From assembly GCF_004336805.1 (NCBI RefSeq), contig NZ_SJXM01000009.1, forward strand, positions 62,001 to 126,000: 64,000 nucleotides of DNA, given 5' to 3'. Position numbers and translations under genes: made by a program. Positions within the stretch are counted from its first letter, which is position 1, and the number at the start of each line of letters is the position of its first letter. Positions 15,901-25,598 of this stretch are shown in pieces. Source of the stretch: Aeromicrobium sp. IC_218. GTDB lineage: Bacteria; Actinomycetota; Actinomycetes; Propionibacteriales; Nocardioidaceae. Below the pieces are notes generated by a model. It saw only the letters and a list, made by a program, of their open reading frames with translations, did no database searches and was not told the origin of the DNA.

Positions 15901-16701
15901 ATGAGCACACCCTCGAGCGGTCCCGACGTGACGTCCGGCGGCGAGCCTCTCCGGCCGCTCGCGCTGTGGCAGTTCGGCGTCGTCGTCGTGGTCTACCTGG
16001 CGATCATCCAGCTGGGCGGCCTCGTGCTGTCGCGCGTCGGCGACCACGACGACGACCTCACGACCGTCGAGGGCGTGCTGTGGAGCATGTGGCTTCCCTT
16101 GGGCGTCGCGCTGGTGTTCACGTACGCCGTCGTGGCGGCCCTCGGCTGGTGGCGGCCGGTGCTGCGCGACGACCGGCCGGTCCGCCGCTGGCTGTGGGTC
16201 GTGCCGGTCGTGTTCCTGCTCTGCAGCCTCGTCGCGGTCGACTACGGCGCGCTGAGCGAGAAGTCGGTCGGCTTCGTCCTGGCCCTGTTCCTGGCCACGC
16301 AGCTCGTCGGGTGGGGCGAGGAGGGCATGTTCCGGGGCATCGGAGTCACCGCCCTCCGTGTCCACGGGCTCACCGAGGGCAAGGTGGCGCTGTGGTCGAG
16401 CGTCGTCTTCGGCGCGGTGCACCTCACCAACGCGATCGGCCACGGCGCGCAGGCGATCCCGCAGGCCCTGGCGGTCAGCTTCGCGGGGTACTTCTTCTAC
16501 CTGACCCGTCGGGTCTCCGGCGGCAACGTCGTGAACTCGGTCCTGCACGGGCTGTTCGATTTCTCGCTGCTGACCGGCACCGCGATCCTCGTGGACCAGG
16601 AGACCTACCTCGGGTCGCTCGCGGCCGTCGCCGCCTACCTGGTGGTGGGGCTGGTCGTGCTGGTGGGGCGCCGCCGGATCGAGCCCGTGCCGGCCACGTG
16701 A
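15901..16701 (+). CDS. CPBP family intramembrane metalloprotease
   Basis: A 266-residue protein with about seven membrane helices. The CPBP (Rce1/Abi) motifs are all present: EEGMFRG with the EExxxR pair (near 140-146), FGAVHLTN with the motif 2 histidine (near 177), and NSVLHGLFDFS with the motif 3 histidine and Asp (near 219-226). Bacterial members cleave or process membrane peptides; some act in bacteriocin immunity or sortase-linked surface processing. It lies just before a surface-protein gene but has its own leaderless-type promoter, so no partner can be named. Confidence 0.88.
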   Translation: MSTPSSGPDVTSGGEPLRPLALWQFGVVVVVYLAIIQLGGLVLSRVGDHDDDLTTVEGVLWSMWLPLGVALVFTYAVVAALGWWRPVLRDDRPVRRWLWVVPVVFLLCSLVAVDYGALSEKSVGFVLALFLATQLVGWGEEGMFRGIGVTALRVHGLTEGKVALWSSVVFGAVHLTNAIGHGAQAIPQALAVSFAGYFFYLTRRVSGGNVVNSVLHGLFDFSLLTGTAILVDQETYLGSLAAVAAYLVVGLVVLVGRRRIEPVPAT

Positions 16702-16730
16702 CCGGACCCGGCCACCGAGGGACGTCCCGG

Positions 16731-16759
16731 TTCCCAGGGCTCCGGTCCGCCCCTACGGT
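16731..16759 (+). promoter_or_regulatory. Promoter of the surface-protein gene
   Basis: TTCCCA at 16731-16736 and TACGGT at 16754-16759 are separated by 17 bp. The -10 box ends 6 nt before the ATG at 16766, and no ribosome-binding site is visible, so translation may be leaderless. Confidence 0.45.
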
Positions 16760-16765
16760 GTTGCC

Positions 16766-19462
16766 ATGACGCGCGGGTGGGGACGGGCCTGGACCATCGC
16801 GACCGCGATGGCGGTCGCCTCGGCGACGGCGCTGGTCGGCGCGGCGGCCCCGGCGTCGGCCGACTTCGCCTCGGAGTGCTCCGCGCCCACGCGCACCCTC
16901 ACCGGTGACCGCACCGCGTCCGTGCAGGTCGCGGCCGGGGAGACGCTCCTGCTCCGCGGCGGCACGTTCTCCGGCGGCGTCGACGCGCTGCCCGAGACCG
17001 GACGGCTGTGCGTGGCCGCGTCCGCCGAGCTGGACGCGGCCTACCTCAACAACGCGTCCGGCGCGCTCGTGGTGGCGGCCGGCGCCGAGGTCTCGCTGCC
17101 GAGCATCGCCGTGTCGACCGGGTTCCGGCTCGACAACGCCGGCACCGTCGTCGTCCAGGGGCTCAACGTGAACGGATCGAGCCGGTTCCTGAACCGTCCG
17201 GGCGGCACGGTCGAGATCGCCTCCGGGTTCTCGCCCGCGGCCGGAGCGATCGTCAACGACGGCACGCTACGCGTCCGCGGGGCGCTCAACCTCAACGGTG
17301 CCGCCTCGCTGGAGAACAACCGCGTGCTCACCGTCGAGGGCCCGGCCACGGTCAGCGGCCGGTTCACGAACACCGGCGCGGCCGCGGTCGCCGGGACCGT
17401 GCAGGTCGACGGCTCCGGCCGCCTCGCGAACCGGTGCGCCCTGGTCGTCCAGGGCGGCCTGACCAACAACGGTCCGTCGACGAACGACGGCTACGTGCTC
17501 GCCTCCGGGACGTTCGGCAACAACGGCTCGTGGCGCCAGTCGCTCAGCGGCGGCCTGGTGGCGACGGCGCTGACCAACGACGGAGCGGTCACCGGCTTCG
17601 GGCGCTACGGATTCACCGGCACCACGCGCACGCAGGGGACCTTCGCCGGCGACAGCGCCGGCGCTCCGATCGTCGTGGACGACCGCACGCCGCCCGCCTC
17701 GCCGCAGGTCTTCGACGTGCAGTCGGGCACGGTGGCCAACGTCGTCCGCGACGACGTCGCCACGCCACCCGCCGACGGCTACCCGGCGCCGCAGTGCGCC
17801 GACCCGGTCGTCCGGCCCAGCGCGGACCTCGTGGTGTCGAAGACCGGTCCGGCCACGGTCGACGCGAACGGGACCCTGACCTACACCGTCACCGTCACGA
17901 ACGACGGGCCGGCGAGCGCCGCCGGGGTCGAGGTCACCGACGACGTCCCGGCCGAGCTGACCGGCGTCACGGCCAGCGACGGCGGCACCGTCGCCGGGGG
18001 CACGGTCACCTGGGACGTCGGGACGCTCGCCGCCGGGTCCACGGTCACGCGGACGATCACGGCCACGGCACCGTCCTCGGGCGTGTTCACCAACACGGTG
18101 CGCGGCACGTCCACGACGCCCGACCCCGACCCGGGCAACAACGACGGGACCTCCTCCGCGGCGAGCGTCGAGACGGTCGTGACCGCGGCCGCTCCGACCA
18201 ACAGCCCGCCGGTGGCCGACCCGGTGACGGTGACCACGCCCGTCGACCAGACGGTCGTGGGCCGGCTCGACGTCTCGGACCCGGACCCCGGGCAGAACCT
18301 GCAGACCCGGGCCACCAGCGACCCCGCGAACGGCACCGCGATCGTCCTGCCGTCGGGGGTGTTCGGCTACCTGCCCGACGACGGGTTCACCGGGGTCGAC
18401 ACGTTCACCTACCAGGTCTGCGACAACGGCGACCCGGTGCTGTGCGACGACTCCAGCGTGACCGTCGACGTCGTGCCGGTGGCGACGGACGACCGCCTGG
18501 TCACCCCGCAGGACGTGCCGGTCACCGTGCCGGTCCGCGCCAACGACCTCGGTGACGACGTCGTCGTCACCCTCGTGAGCGGCCCCAGCCACGGGCTCGC
18601 GGCCGTGCTGCCCGACGGCAGCATCCGCTACACCCCGGGCCCGGGCTACCTCGGCACGGACGTCATGCGGTACCGGCTCTGCGCGGCGTCGGCCCCGACG
18701 CTGTGCGCCGAGGCCGAGGTGGACGTCGTCGTCCGCCCGGCCAACACGCCGCCGGTGCTGCCCGACCAGGTGCTGCGCACCGTCACCGGCCAGCCCGTGG
18801 ACGGCACGCTGGCCGGCAGCGACCCCGACGGCGACGCGCTCACCTACGTCGTCGCCCAGGACCCCGCACACGGGACCGCCACGATCACCGGGTCGCGGGT
18901 CGACTACCGCCCCGCCGCCGGGTTCTCCGGACGCGACGAGGTGGCGGTCATCGTCTGCGACGACGGCATCCCGAGCCTGTGCGCCAGCGGTACCGTCCGG
19001 GTCGAGGTGTCGCCGCTCGCCGTCGACGACCGGGCGCGGACGGACGCCGGGACGCCGGTCAGGATCGACGCGCTGGCCAACGACGCGGGCGCCTCGGGCG
19101 CACCCACGGTGACCGTCGACCCGCAGGACGGCTCGGTCCGCCGGGCCGGTGGCCGGTTCGTCTACACGCCCGACCAGGGCTTCACGGGACGCGACCGGTT
19201 CACGTACCGCATCTGCTCACCCGGCCCCGACCCGTTGTGCGCGAGCGCCGAGGTCGTCGTGGACGTGGCGGCGGACGACGTCGTCCCGGACGACGAGGGC
19301 GGCACCGGCACCCCGCCCGACGGGAGCACCACGACCGACGACCTCACCGGCGGGCTCCCGGACGCCGGCGGACCGGCACTCTGGCTCGGCGTGCTCGGCG
19401 CGGCGCTGCTCGGGGCCGGTGCGTGGCTCGTGCGCCGCGGCCGTCCGCGCGTCCGGGCCTGA
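16766..19462 (+). CDS. Large cell-wall surface protein with LPDAG sorting signal
   Basis: An 898-residue protein that starts with a signal peptide cut after ASA (near 33). Residues about 35-330 form a repetitive, Asn/Gly-rich beta region (LNVNGSSRF, LTNNGPSTNDG) that may be a beta-solenoid. A DUF11 domain follows (about 350-460: SADLVVSKTGP to VTVTNDGP). Then come four cadherin-like/Big_9-type repeats, each with the PxHGxA and GFTGxDxFxYxxCD pattern and with paired cysteines. The end is LPDAG (864-868), a hydrophobic helix and an Arg-rich tail, the classic sortase layout with Ala in place of Thr. It should be anchored to the peptidoglycan. A class F sortase lies 35 kb away at 54450, but a housekeeping class E enzyme is more likely to handle it. 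Confidence 0.85.
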   Translation: MTRGWGRAWTIATAMAVASATALVGAAAPASADFASECSAPTRTLTGDRTASVQVAAGETLLLRGGTFSGGVDALPETGRLCVAASAELDAAYLNNASGALVVAAGAEVSLPSIAVSTGFRLDNAGTVVVQGLNVNGSSRFLNRPGGTVEIASGFSPAAGAIVNDGTLRVRGALNLNGAASLENNRVLTVEGPATVSGRFTNTGAAAVAGTVQVDGSGRLANRCALVVQGGLTNNGPSTNDGYVLASGTFGNNGSWRQSLSGGLVATALTNDGAVTGFGRYGFTGTTRTQGTFAGDSAGAPIVVDDRTPPASPQVFDVQSGTVANVVRDDVATPPADGYPAPQCADPVVRPSADLVVSKTGPATVDANGTLTYTVTVTNDGPASAAGVEVTDDVPAELTGVTASDGGTVAGGTVTWDVGTLAAGSTVTRTITATAPSSGVFTNTVRGTSTTPDPDPGNNDGTSSAASVETVVTAAAPTNSPPVADPVTVTTPVDQTVVGRLDVSDPDPGQNLQTRATSDPANGTAIVLPSGVFGYLPDDGFTGVDTFTYQVCDNGDPVLCDDSSVTVDVVPVATDDRLVTPQDVPVTVPVRANDLGDDVVVTLVSGPSHGLAAVLPDGSIRYTPGPGYLGTDVMRYRLCAASAPTLCAEAEVDVVVRPANTPPVLPDQVLRTVTGQPVDGTLAGSDPDGDALTYVVAQDPAHGTATITGSRVDYRPAAGFSGRDEVAVIVCDDGIPSLCASGTVRVEVSPLAVDDRARTDAGTPVRIDALANDAGASGAPTVTVDPQDGSVRRAGGRFVYTPDQGFTGRDRFTYRICSPGPDPLCASAEVVVDVAADDVVPDDEGGTGTPPDGSTTTDDLTGGLPDAGGPALWLGVLGAALLGAGAWLVRRGRPRVRA

Positions 19463-19480
19463 CGCGCGGCGCCGACCCCC

Positions 19481-19500
19481 GGTGAAACGCAGAGTTCACC
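19481..19500 (+). promoter_or_regulatory. Inverted-repeat operator upstream of narG
   Basis: GGTGAA and TTCACC are separated by 8 nt (ACGCAGAG). The repeat ends 9 bp before the -35 box of the narG promoter and is centred at about -56, a place for an activator. It is not an FNR/CRP-type TTGAT-N4-ATCAA box. Confidence 0.5.
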
Positions 19501-19509
19501 TGCGGTCCG

Positions 19510-19539
19510 TTGCCGGTGGTCCCCGCGCGGACGTAGCGT
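19510..19539 (+). promoter_or_regulatory. narG promoter, probably leaderless
   Basis: TTGCCG (19510-19515), an 18-bp spacer and TAGCGT (19534-19539) end 7 nt before the narG ATG. There is no ribosome-binding site in that gap, so the transcript probably begins at or next to the start codon. Confidence 0.6.
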
Positions 19540-19546
19540 CCCGAGC

Positions 19547-22500
19547 ATGGCCTCACGGGGGAGAGGGCGGGCCGCTGACGGCCCGGCGAGCCAGGCGCTG
19601 CTGGACGCAGGACGGTTCTTCACGCGCTGGGACGAGACGGACGACGGCCGGGCGGTCTTCCGGGAGGGCGGGCGCGCGGGCGACGTCTTCTACCGGGACC
19701 GCTGGAGCCACGACAAGGTCGTGCGGTCCACGCACGGCGTGAACTGCACCGGGTCCTGCTCGTGGAAGGTCTACGTCAAGGACGGGATCATCACCTGGGA
19801 GACCCAGCAGACCGACTACCCCTCGGTCGGACCCGACCGACCCGAGTACGAGCCCCGCGGATGCCCCCGCGGGGCTGCCTTCTCCTGGTACACCTACTCG
19901 CCGACGCGGGTGCGCTACCCGTACGTGCGCGGCGTGCTGCTCGAGATGTACCGCGAGGCCAAGGCCCGGCTGGGCGACCCGGTGCTGGCGTGGGCCGACG
20001 TGACGGCCGACCCCGAGCGACGCCGTCGCTACCAGCGCGCCCGGGGCAAGGGCGGCCTCGTGCGGGCCAGCTGGGAGGAGGCCGTCGAGATCGCGGCCGC
20101 CGCGCACGTCCACACGATCAAGACCCACGGGCCGGACCGCTGCGCCGGGTTCTCGCCGATCCCCGCGATGTCGATGGTGTCGCACTGCGTCGGCACCCGG
20201 TTCATCCAGCTCATCGGCGGCGTCATGACGTCCTTCTACGACTGGTACGCCGACCTGCCGGTGGCCAGCCCGCAGGTCTTCGGCGACCAGACGGACGTGC
20301 CGGAGTCCGGAGACTGGTGGGACGCGACCTACCTGATGATGTGGGGCTCGAACGTCCCGGTCACCCGCACGCCGGACGCGCACTGGATGGCCGAGGTGCG
20401 CTACCGCGGCACCAAGGTCGTCACGGTCAGTCCCGACTACGCCGACAACACCAAGTTCGCCGACGAGTGGATGCCGGCCCAGGCCGGCACCGACGGCGCG
20501 CTGGCGATGGCGATGGGGCACGTCATCCTCACCGAGCACTACGCGCAGGGCCGCACGCCGTTCTTCGCCGACTACGTGCGCCGGTACTCCGACCTGCCGT
20601 TCCTGGTGCGGCTCGACGAGCACGCCGACGGCGGGCTGGTGCCCGGCAAGTTCCTCACCGCCGCCGACCTCGGCGGAGCCGAGGACGAGGACGCCTGGAA
20701 GACGGTCGTGCTCGACGGGGCCACCGGCGAGCCGGTGGTGCCGAACGGCTCGCTGGGGTTCCGCTACGCCGAGTCCGGCAAGGGACGCTGGAACCTCGAC
20801 CTGGAGGGCGTCGAGCCGCTGCTGTCCGTCGCCGACGGGGAGGGGGCGGTGGACGCGGAGCCGGTCGAGGTGCTGCTGCCGGCGTTCGTGGCCGCGGACG
20901 GCGAGGGCTCGGTGCTGCGCCGCGGCGTCCCCGCCTCCCGTGTCGGCGGCCACCTGGTCACGACGTCGCTGGACCTGATGCTCGCCCAGTACGGCGTCGT
21001 CCGCGAGGTGGCCGGGGCGCCGCTGCCGGGGGAGTGGCCGACCGGGTACGACGACGCGAGCACCCCCTACACGCCCGCGTGGCAGGCCGAGATCACCAGC
21101 GTCCCGGCCGAGCAGTGCCTGCGGGTCGCGCGCGAGCTGGCCCAGAACGCCGAGGAGTCCGGCGGACGCTCGATGATCATCATGGGCGCCGGCGTCTGCC
21201 AGTGGTTCCACGGCGACGCGACCTACCGGGCGATGCTCGCGCTGCTGATCCTCACCGGCTGCATGGGCCGCAACGGCGGCGGCTGGGCGCACTACGTCGG
21301 GCAGGAGAAGTGCCGGCCGGTCACCGGCTGGATCTCGCTGGCCAACGCGCTGGACTGGTCGCGCCCGCCGCGCACCATGACGGGCACGTCCTACTGGTAC
21401 ATGCACACTGGGCAGTGGCGCCAGGACGGCTACTCCGCCGACTCGCTCGCCTCCCCGCTCGCGAAGGGCCACCTCCAGGGCAAGCACACCGCCGACGCGA
21501 TCGCGCAGTCCGCGCGGCTGGGCTGGATGCCGTTCTACCCGCAGTTCGCCACCAACCCGCTGCAGGTCGCCGAGGACGCCGAGGCCGCGGTCGCCGAAGG
21601 ACGGGCGCAGGACGCCGCGTCGTACATCGCCGAGGCCCTGCACCGGCGCGAGCTCACCCCGGCCATCGAGGACGTGGACGCCCCCGAGAACTGGCCGCGC
21701 ACCCTCGTGCTGTGGCGCTCGAACCTGCTCGGCTCGTCGGCCAAGGGCAACGAGTACTTCCTCAAGCACCTCCTGGGCACCCACTCCAACGTCCGCGGTG
21801 TCGACGGCGAGGGCGGTGAGGCGCCGGACGTCCCGCGCCCGAGCGAGGTCGCCTGGCACGACGAGGCGCCCGAGGGGAAGCTCGACCTGCTCGTCTCGGC
21901 CGACTTCCGCATGACGTCCACGACGCTGCTGTCGGACGTCGTCCTGCCGGCGGCGACCTGGTACGAGAAGCACGACCTGTCGTCCACCGACATGCACCCG
22001 TTCGTGCACGCGTTCACCCCGGCGATCGACCCGCCGTGGCAGGCCAAGAGCGACTTCGACACCTTCCACCTGCTCGCCCAGCGGTTCTCCGAGATGGCCC
22101 GCACGCACCTGGGGGTGCGCAAGGACCTGGTGAGCGTGCCGCTGCAGCACGACACCCCCGGTGAGACCGCCCAGCCCGGCGGCCGCGTCGTCGACTGGCG
22201 CGACGCCGACCGGCCCGGACGCCCGGGCCGCGACATGCCGGTGTTCACCGTCGTGGAGCGCGACTACACCGCCATCGCCGACAAGCTGGCCACGGTCGGC
22301 CCGCTCGCCGACCGGCTCGGGTTCACGGTCAAGAACGTGACCTACCGGCTCGAGGAGGAGGTCGAGCGGCTGGCGCGCAAGAACGGCGTCATGCTCGGTG
22401 GCGCCGGCGACGGACGTCCGGCGATCGACACCGACACCAAGCTGGCCGAGGCGATCCTCTCCTTCTCCGGCACCACCAACGGCGAGCTCGCGGTGCAGGG

Positions 22501-23290
22501 CTTCCGGACGCTCGAGGAACGGGTCGGCAAGCCGCTCGCCGACCTGGCCGAGGGCTCCGAGGAGCGGCGCATCACGTTCGCCGACACCCAGAAGCAGCCG
22601 GTGCCGGTCATCACCAGCCCCGAGTGGTCGGGGTCGGAGACCGGCGGCCGCCGCTACGCGCCGTTCACGGTGAACATCGAGCGGCTCAAGCCGTTCCACA
22701 CGCTCACCGGGCGCATGCACTTCTACCTCGACCACGACTGGATGTCCGACCTCGGCGAGTCCATGCCGACCTACCGGCCGCCGCTGGACATGCACCGGCT
22801 GTTCGGCGAGCCGCGGCTCGGGCCGGACGGCGCCACGGTGACCGTCCGCTACCTGACGCCGCACTCGAAGTGGTCGATCCACTCCGAGTACCAGGACAAC
22901 CTGCTCATGCTGTCGCTCTCGCGCGGCGGCCCGACGGTCTGGATGAGCCCGCAGGACGCCGACAGCATCGACGTCCACGACAACGAGTGGGTCGAGTGCG
23001 TCAACGCCAACGGCGTGCTCGTGGCCCGGGCGATCGTCAGCCACCGGATGCCGGCCGGTGTCGTGTACGTCTACCACGCGCAGGAGCGGACGATCGACGT
23101 CCCGAAGTCCGAGGCGACGGGCCGCCGCGGCGGCATCCACAACTCGGTCACGCGGCTGCTGGTCAAGCCCACCCACCTGATCGGCGGCTACGCGCAGCTG
23201 TCGTACACGTTCAACTACCTCGGTCCCACCGGCAACCAGCGCGACATGGTCACGACGGTCCGCAAGCGGTCCCAGGAGGTCGAGTACTGA
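19547..23290 (+). CDS. narG: Respiratory nitrate reductase, alpha subunit
   Basis: A 1247-residue catalytic subunit that reduces nitrate to nitrite at a Mo-bis-MGD centre on the cytoplasmic side. The FS0 cluster ligands His63, Cys67, Cys71 and Cys106 are present (HGVNCTGSC...GCPRG). The stretch YDWYADLP...DQTDVPESGDWW supplies the conserved Asp that ligates Mo in the E. coli enzyme. The length is normal for the family and there is no twin-arginine signal, as expected for NarG. It is the first gene of narGHJI-narK, and its stop overlaps the narH start (TGATG). An inverted repeat and promoter lie just upstream. Confidence 0.98.
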   Translation: MASRGRGRAADGPASQALLDAGRFFTRWDETDDGRAVFREGGRAGDVFYRDRWSHDKVVRSTHGVNCTGSCSWKVYVKDGIITWETQQTDYPSVGPDRPEYEPRGCPRGAAFSWYTYSPTRVRYPYVRGVLLEMYREAKARLGDPVLAWADVTADPERRRRYQRARGKGGLVRASWEEAVEIAAAAHVHTIKTHGPDRCAGFSPIPAMSMVSHCVGTRFIQLIGGVMTSFYDWYADLPVASPQVFGDQTDVPESGDWWDATYLMMWGSNVPVTRTPDAHWMAEVRYRGTKVVTVSPDYADNTKFADEWMPAQAGTDGALAMAMGHVILTEHYAQGRTPFFADYVRRYSDLPFLVRLDEHADGGLVPGKFLTAADLGGAEDEDAWKTVVLDGATGEPVVPNGSLGFRYAESGKGRWNLDLEGVEPLLSVADGEGAVDAEPVEVLLPAFVAADGEGSVLRRGVPASRVGGHLVTTSLDLMLAQYGVVREVAGAPLPGEWPTGYDDASTPYTPAWQAEITSVPAEQCLRVARELAQNAEESGGRSMIIMGAGVCQWFHGDATYRAMLALLILTGCMGRNGGGWAHYVGQEKCRPVTGWISLANALDWSRPPRTMTGTSYWYMHTGQWRQDGYSADSLASPLAKGHLQGKHTADAIAQSARLGWMPFYPQFATNPLQVAEDAEAAVAEGRAQDAASYIAEALHRRELTPAIEDVDAPENWPRTLVLWRSNLLGSSAKGNEYFLKHLLGTHSNVRGVDGEGGEAPDVPRPSEVAWHDEAPEGKLDLLVSADFRMTSTTLLSDVVLPAATWYEKHDLSSTDMHPFVHAFTPAIDPPWQAKSDFDTFHLLAQRFSEMARTHLGVRKDLVSVPLQHDTPGETAQPGGRVVDWRDADRPGRPGRDMPVFTVVERDYTAIADKLATVGPLADRLGFTVKNVTYRLEEEVERLARKNGVMLGGAGDGRPAIDTDTKLAEAILSFSGTTNGELAVQGFRTLEERVGKPLADLAEGSEERRITFADTQKQPVPVITSPEWSGSETGGRRYAPFTVNIERLKPFHTLTGRMHFYLDHDWMSDLGESMPTYRPPLDMHRLFGEPRLGPDGATVTVRYLTPHSKWSIHSEYQDNLLMLSLSRGGPTVWMSPQDADSIDVHDNEWVECVNANGVLVARAIVSHRMPAGVVYVYHAQERTIDVPKSEATGRRGGIHNSVTRLLVKPTHLIGGYAQLSYTFNYLGPTGNQRDMVTTVRKRSQEVEY

Positions 23291-24957
23291 TGCGTGTGAT
23301 GGCCCAGATGGGCATGGTGATGAACCTGGACAAGTGCATCGGGTGCCACACCTGCTCGGTGACCTGCAAGCAGGCGTGGACGAACCGTGCCGGCACGGAG
23401 TACGTCTGGTTCAACAACGTCGAGACGCGGCCCGGCCAGGGCTACCCGCGGCGCTACGAGGACCAGGAGCGCTGGCGCGGCGGCTGGGAGCTGAACCGGA
23501 ACGGGAACCTGCGGCTCAAGGCCGGCGGCCGGGTCAAGAAGCTGTTCGGCATCTTCGCCAGCCCGGTGCAGCCAGAGCTCGGCGACTACTACGAGCCGTG
23601 GACGTACGACTACCAGACGCTCGTGGAGGCGCCGCTGGGCGATGACTTCCCGGTGGCCCGGCCCAAGTCGCTCATCACCGGCGAGGACACCAAGATCACC
23701 TGGTCGGCCAACTGGGACGACAACCTGGGCGGCTCGAGCGAGACGCTCGGCCTCGACCCGGTGGTGGAGAAGCTGCGCCGCGAGTCCGAGGACAAGGTCC
23801 GGCTCGAGCTCGAGCAGACGTTCATGTTCTACCTGCCGCGCATCTGCGAGCACTGCCTCAACCCGTCGTGCATGGCCTCGTGCCCGTCCGGGGCGATCTA
23901 CAAGCGCGCCGAGGACGGCATCGTGCTGGTCGACCAGGACCGCTGCCGCGGCTGGCGCCAGTGCATCACCGGCTGCCCGTACAAGAAGATCTACTTCAAC
24001 CACCGCTCGGGCAAGGCCGAGAAGTGCACGTTCTGCTACCCGCGGGTCGAGGTCGGCCTGCCGACGGTGTGCTCGGAGACCTGTGTCGGCCGGCTGCGCT
24101 ACCTCGGCCTGTTCCTCTACGACGCCGACGCCGTGTCGGCCGCCGCCTCGGTCGAGGACCCGCAGGACCTGTACGAGGCCCAGCTCGACCTCATGCTCGA
24201 CCCGCACGACCCCGAGGTGGTCGCCGAGGCGCGGCGCAGCGGCATCCCGGACGACTGGCTCGACGCGGCGCGCCGGTCGCCGGTCTACGCGCTGGCCAAG
24301 ACGTACCGGGTCGCGCTGCCGCTGCATCCGGAGTACCGGACGATGCCGATGGTCTGGTACGTCCCGCCGCTGTCCCCGGTCGTCGACCTGCTGTCGTCCC
24401 AGGGCCACGACGCCGAGGACGCGGGCACGCTGTTCGGCGCCATCGAGGCGCTGCGCATCCCGGTCGAGTACCTGGCCGAGCTGTTCACCGCCGGCGACAC
24501 CGACGTCGTCACCGGGGTGCTGCGCAAGCTCGCCGCGATGCGCTCGTACATGCGGGGCGTGTCGCTGGGCCGCGAGCCCGACGCGTCCATCCCGGCCTCG
24601 GTCGGGATGAGCGAGGAGGCGCTCTACGAGATGTACCGGCTCATGGCGATCGCCAAGTACGAGGACCGGTACGTCATCCCCACGGCCCACGTCGAGGACG
24701 CGCACCGGCTCGAGGAGATGGGCTGCTCGCTGGACTTCGACGACGGCCCCGGCATGTACGACTCCGGTCCGTTCGGCGAGGCGAGCGGCAGCCCGGTGCC
24801 CGTCGCGGTCGAGACCTTCCACGCGCTGCGCGACCGGCAGACCGCCGACGAGCCGGCCTCGGACGGATCCATGCGCGGCCGGGTCAACCTGCTGAACTGG
24901 GACGGCAACGGACGTCCGGACGGCATGTTCCCGCCCACCGCCAAGGACGCGTCGTGA
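23290..24957 (+). CDS. narH: Respiratory nitrate reductase, beta (iron-sulfur) subunit
   Basis: A 555-residue electron-transfer subunit that passes electrons from NarI haem to NarG. Four cysteine groups are visible: CIGCHTCSVTCK (near 16), CEHCLNPSCMASCP (near 190), CRGWRQCITGCP (near 218) and CTFC...CSETC (near 248-268). The Trp in CRGW in place of Cys marks the [3Fe-4S] centre typical of NarH. The other three groups should hold [4Fe-4S] clusters. It starts with the ATG overlapping the narG stop and ends in a GTGA overlap with narJ. Confidence 0.97.
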   Translation: MRVMAQMGMVMNLDKCIGCHTCSVTCKQAWTNRAGTEYVWFNNVETRPGQGYPRRYEDQERWRGGWELNRNGNLRLKAGGRVKKLFGIFASPVQPELGDYYEPWTYDYQTLVEAPLGDDFPVARPKSLITGEDTKITWSANWDDNLGGSSETLGLDPVVEKLRRESEDKVRLELEQTFMFYLPRICEHCLNPSCMASCPSGAIYKRAEDGIVLVDQDRCRGWRQCITGCPYKKIYFNHRSGKAEKCTFCYPRVEVGLPTVCSETCVGRLRYLGLFLYDADAVSAAASVEDPQDLYEAQLDLMLDPHDPEVVAEARRSGIPDDWLDAARRSPVYALAKTYRVALPLHPEYRTMPMVWYVPPLSPVVDLLSSQGHDAEDAGTLFGAIEALRIPVEYLAELFTAGDTDVVTGVLRKLAAMRSYMRGVSLGREPDASIPASVGMSEEALYEMYRLMAIAKYEDRYVIPTAHVEDAHRLEEMGCSLDFDDGPGMYDSGPFGEASGSPVPVAVETFHALRDRQTADEPASDGSMRGRVNLLNWDGNGRPDGMFPPTAKDAS

Positions 24958-25598
24958 GGCGGCGCCGGGCCGACGAGACGGCGACCCGCGTGACCTACCA
25001 GGTCGCGTCGTGGACGCTGGGCTACCCCGACGAGGACCTGCTCGCGCGGGTGCCTGCGCTGCGGGCCGCGCTCGACGAGCACCCCGGCGTCCACCCAGGG
25101 CTGCGCGAGCTCGTCGACCACCTCGCGAGCACGCCGCTGGACGTCCTGCAGACCGGGTACGTCGACCTGTTCGACCTCAGCCGCAAGCACGCCCTGCACC
25201 TGAGCTACTGGACCGACGGCGACACGCGCCGCCGCGGCGAGGTGCTGGGCCGGTTCAAGTCCGCGTACCGCGCGAGCGGCTTCCTGGTCGACACCGGCGG
25301 CGAGCTGCCCGACCACCTGTCGATGGTGCTGGAGTTCGCAGCCGTGGCCGACCTGGCCGCCGGCAGCGAGCTGCTGCTGGACTTCCGGCCGGCCCTGGAG
25401 CTGGTGCGGCTGGCACTGCTCGACCGCGGCACGCCGTACGCCGGCGCGCTGGCGGCGGTGTGCGCGACCCTGCCGGGGGAGTCGCCCGCCGACCGCCGGG
25501 CGGCCATGGCGATGGCCGGCCCGCCCGCGCCGGAGGCCGTCGGGCTGGAGCCCTACGACCCGCGGCTGCTGCCGGTGCTGGACGGGACGCGCGCATGA
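24954..25598 (+). CDS. narJ: Nitrate reductase molybdenum cofactor assembly chaperone
   Basis: A 214-residue cytoplasmic chaperone of the TorD/NarJ type. It binds apo-NarG and lets the Mo cofactor be inserted; it is not part of the final enzyme. The family's YVDLFDLSRKHALHLSYW and GELPDHLSMVLEF segments (near 64-81 and 114-126) are present. The GTG start is set by the GTGA overlap with narH, and an ATGA overlap leads into narI. Length is close to that of E. coli NarJ. Confidence 0.95.
   Translation: MRRRRADETATRVTYQVASWTLGYPDEDLLARVPALRAALDEHPGVHPGLRELVDHLASTPLDVLQTGYVDLFDLSRKHALHLSYWTDGDTRRRGEVLGRFKSAYRASGFLVDTGGELPDHLSMVLEFAAVADLAAGSELLLDFRPALELVRLALLDRGTPYAGALAAVCATLPGESPADRRAAMAMAGPPAPEAVGLEPYDPRLLPVLDGTRA

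Noticed and set aside
19481-19500. narG inverted repeat as an FNR/CRP site
   Set aside because: TTGAT-N4-ATCAA or TGTGA-N6-TCACA is not present; the arms are GGTGAA and TTCACC with 8 nt between.
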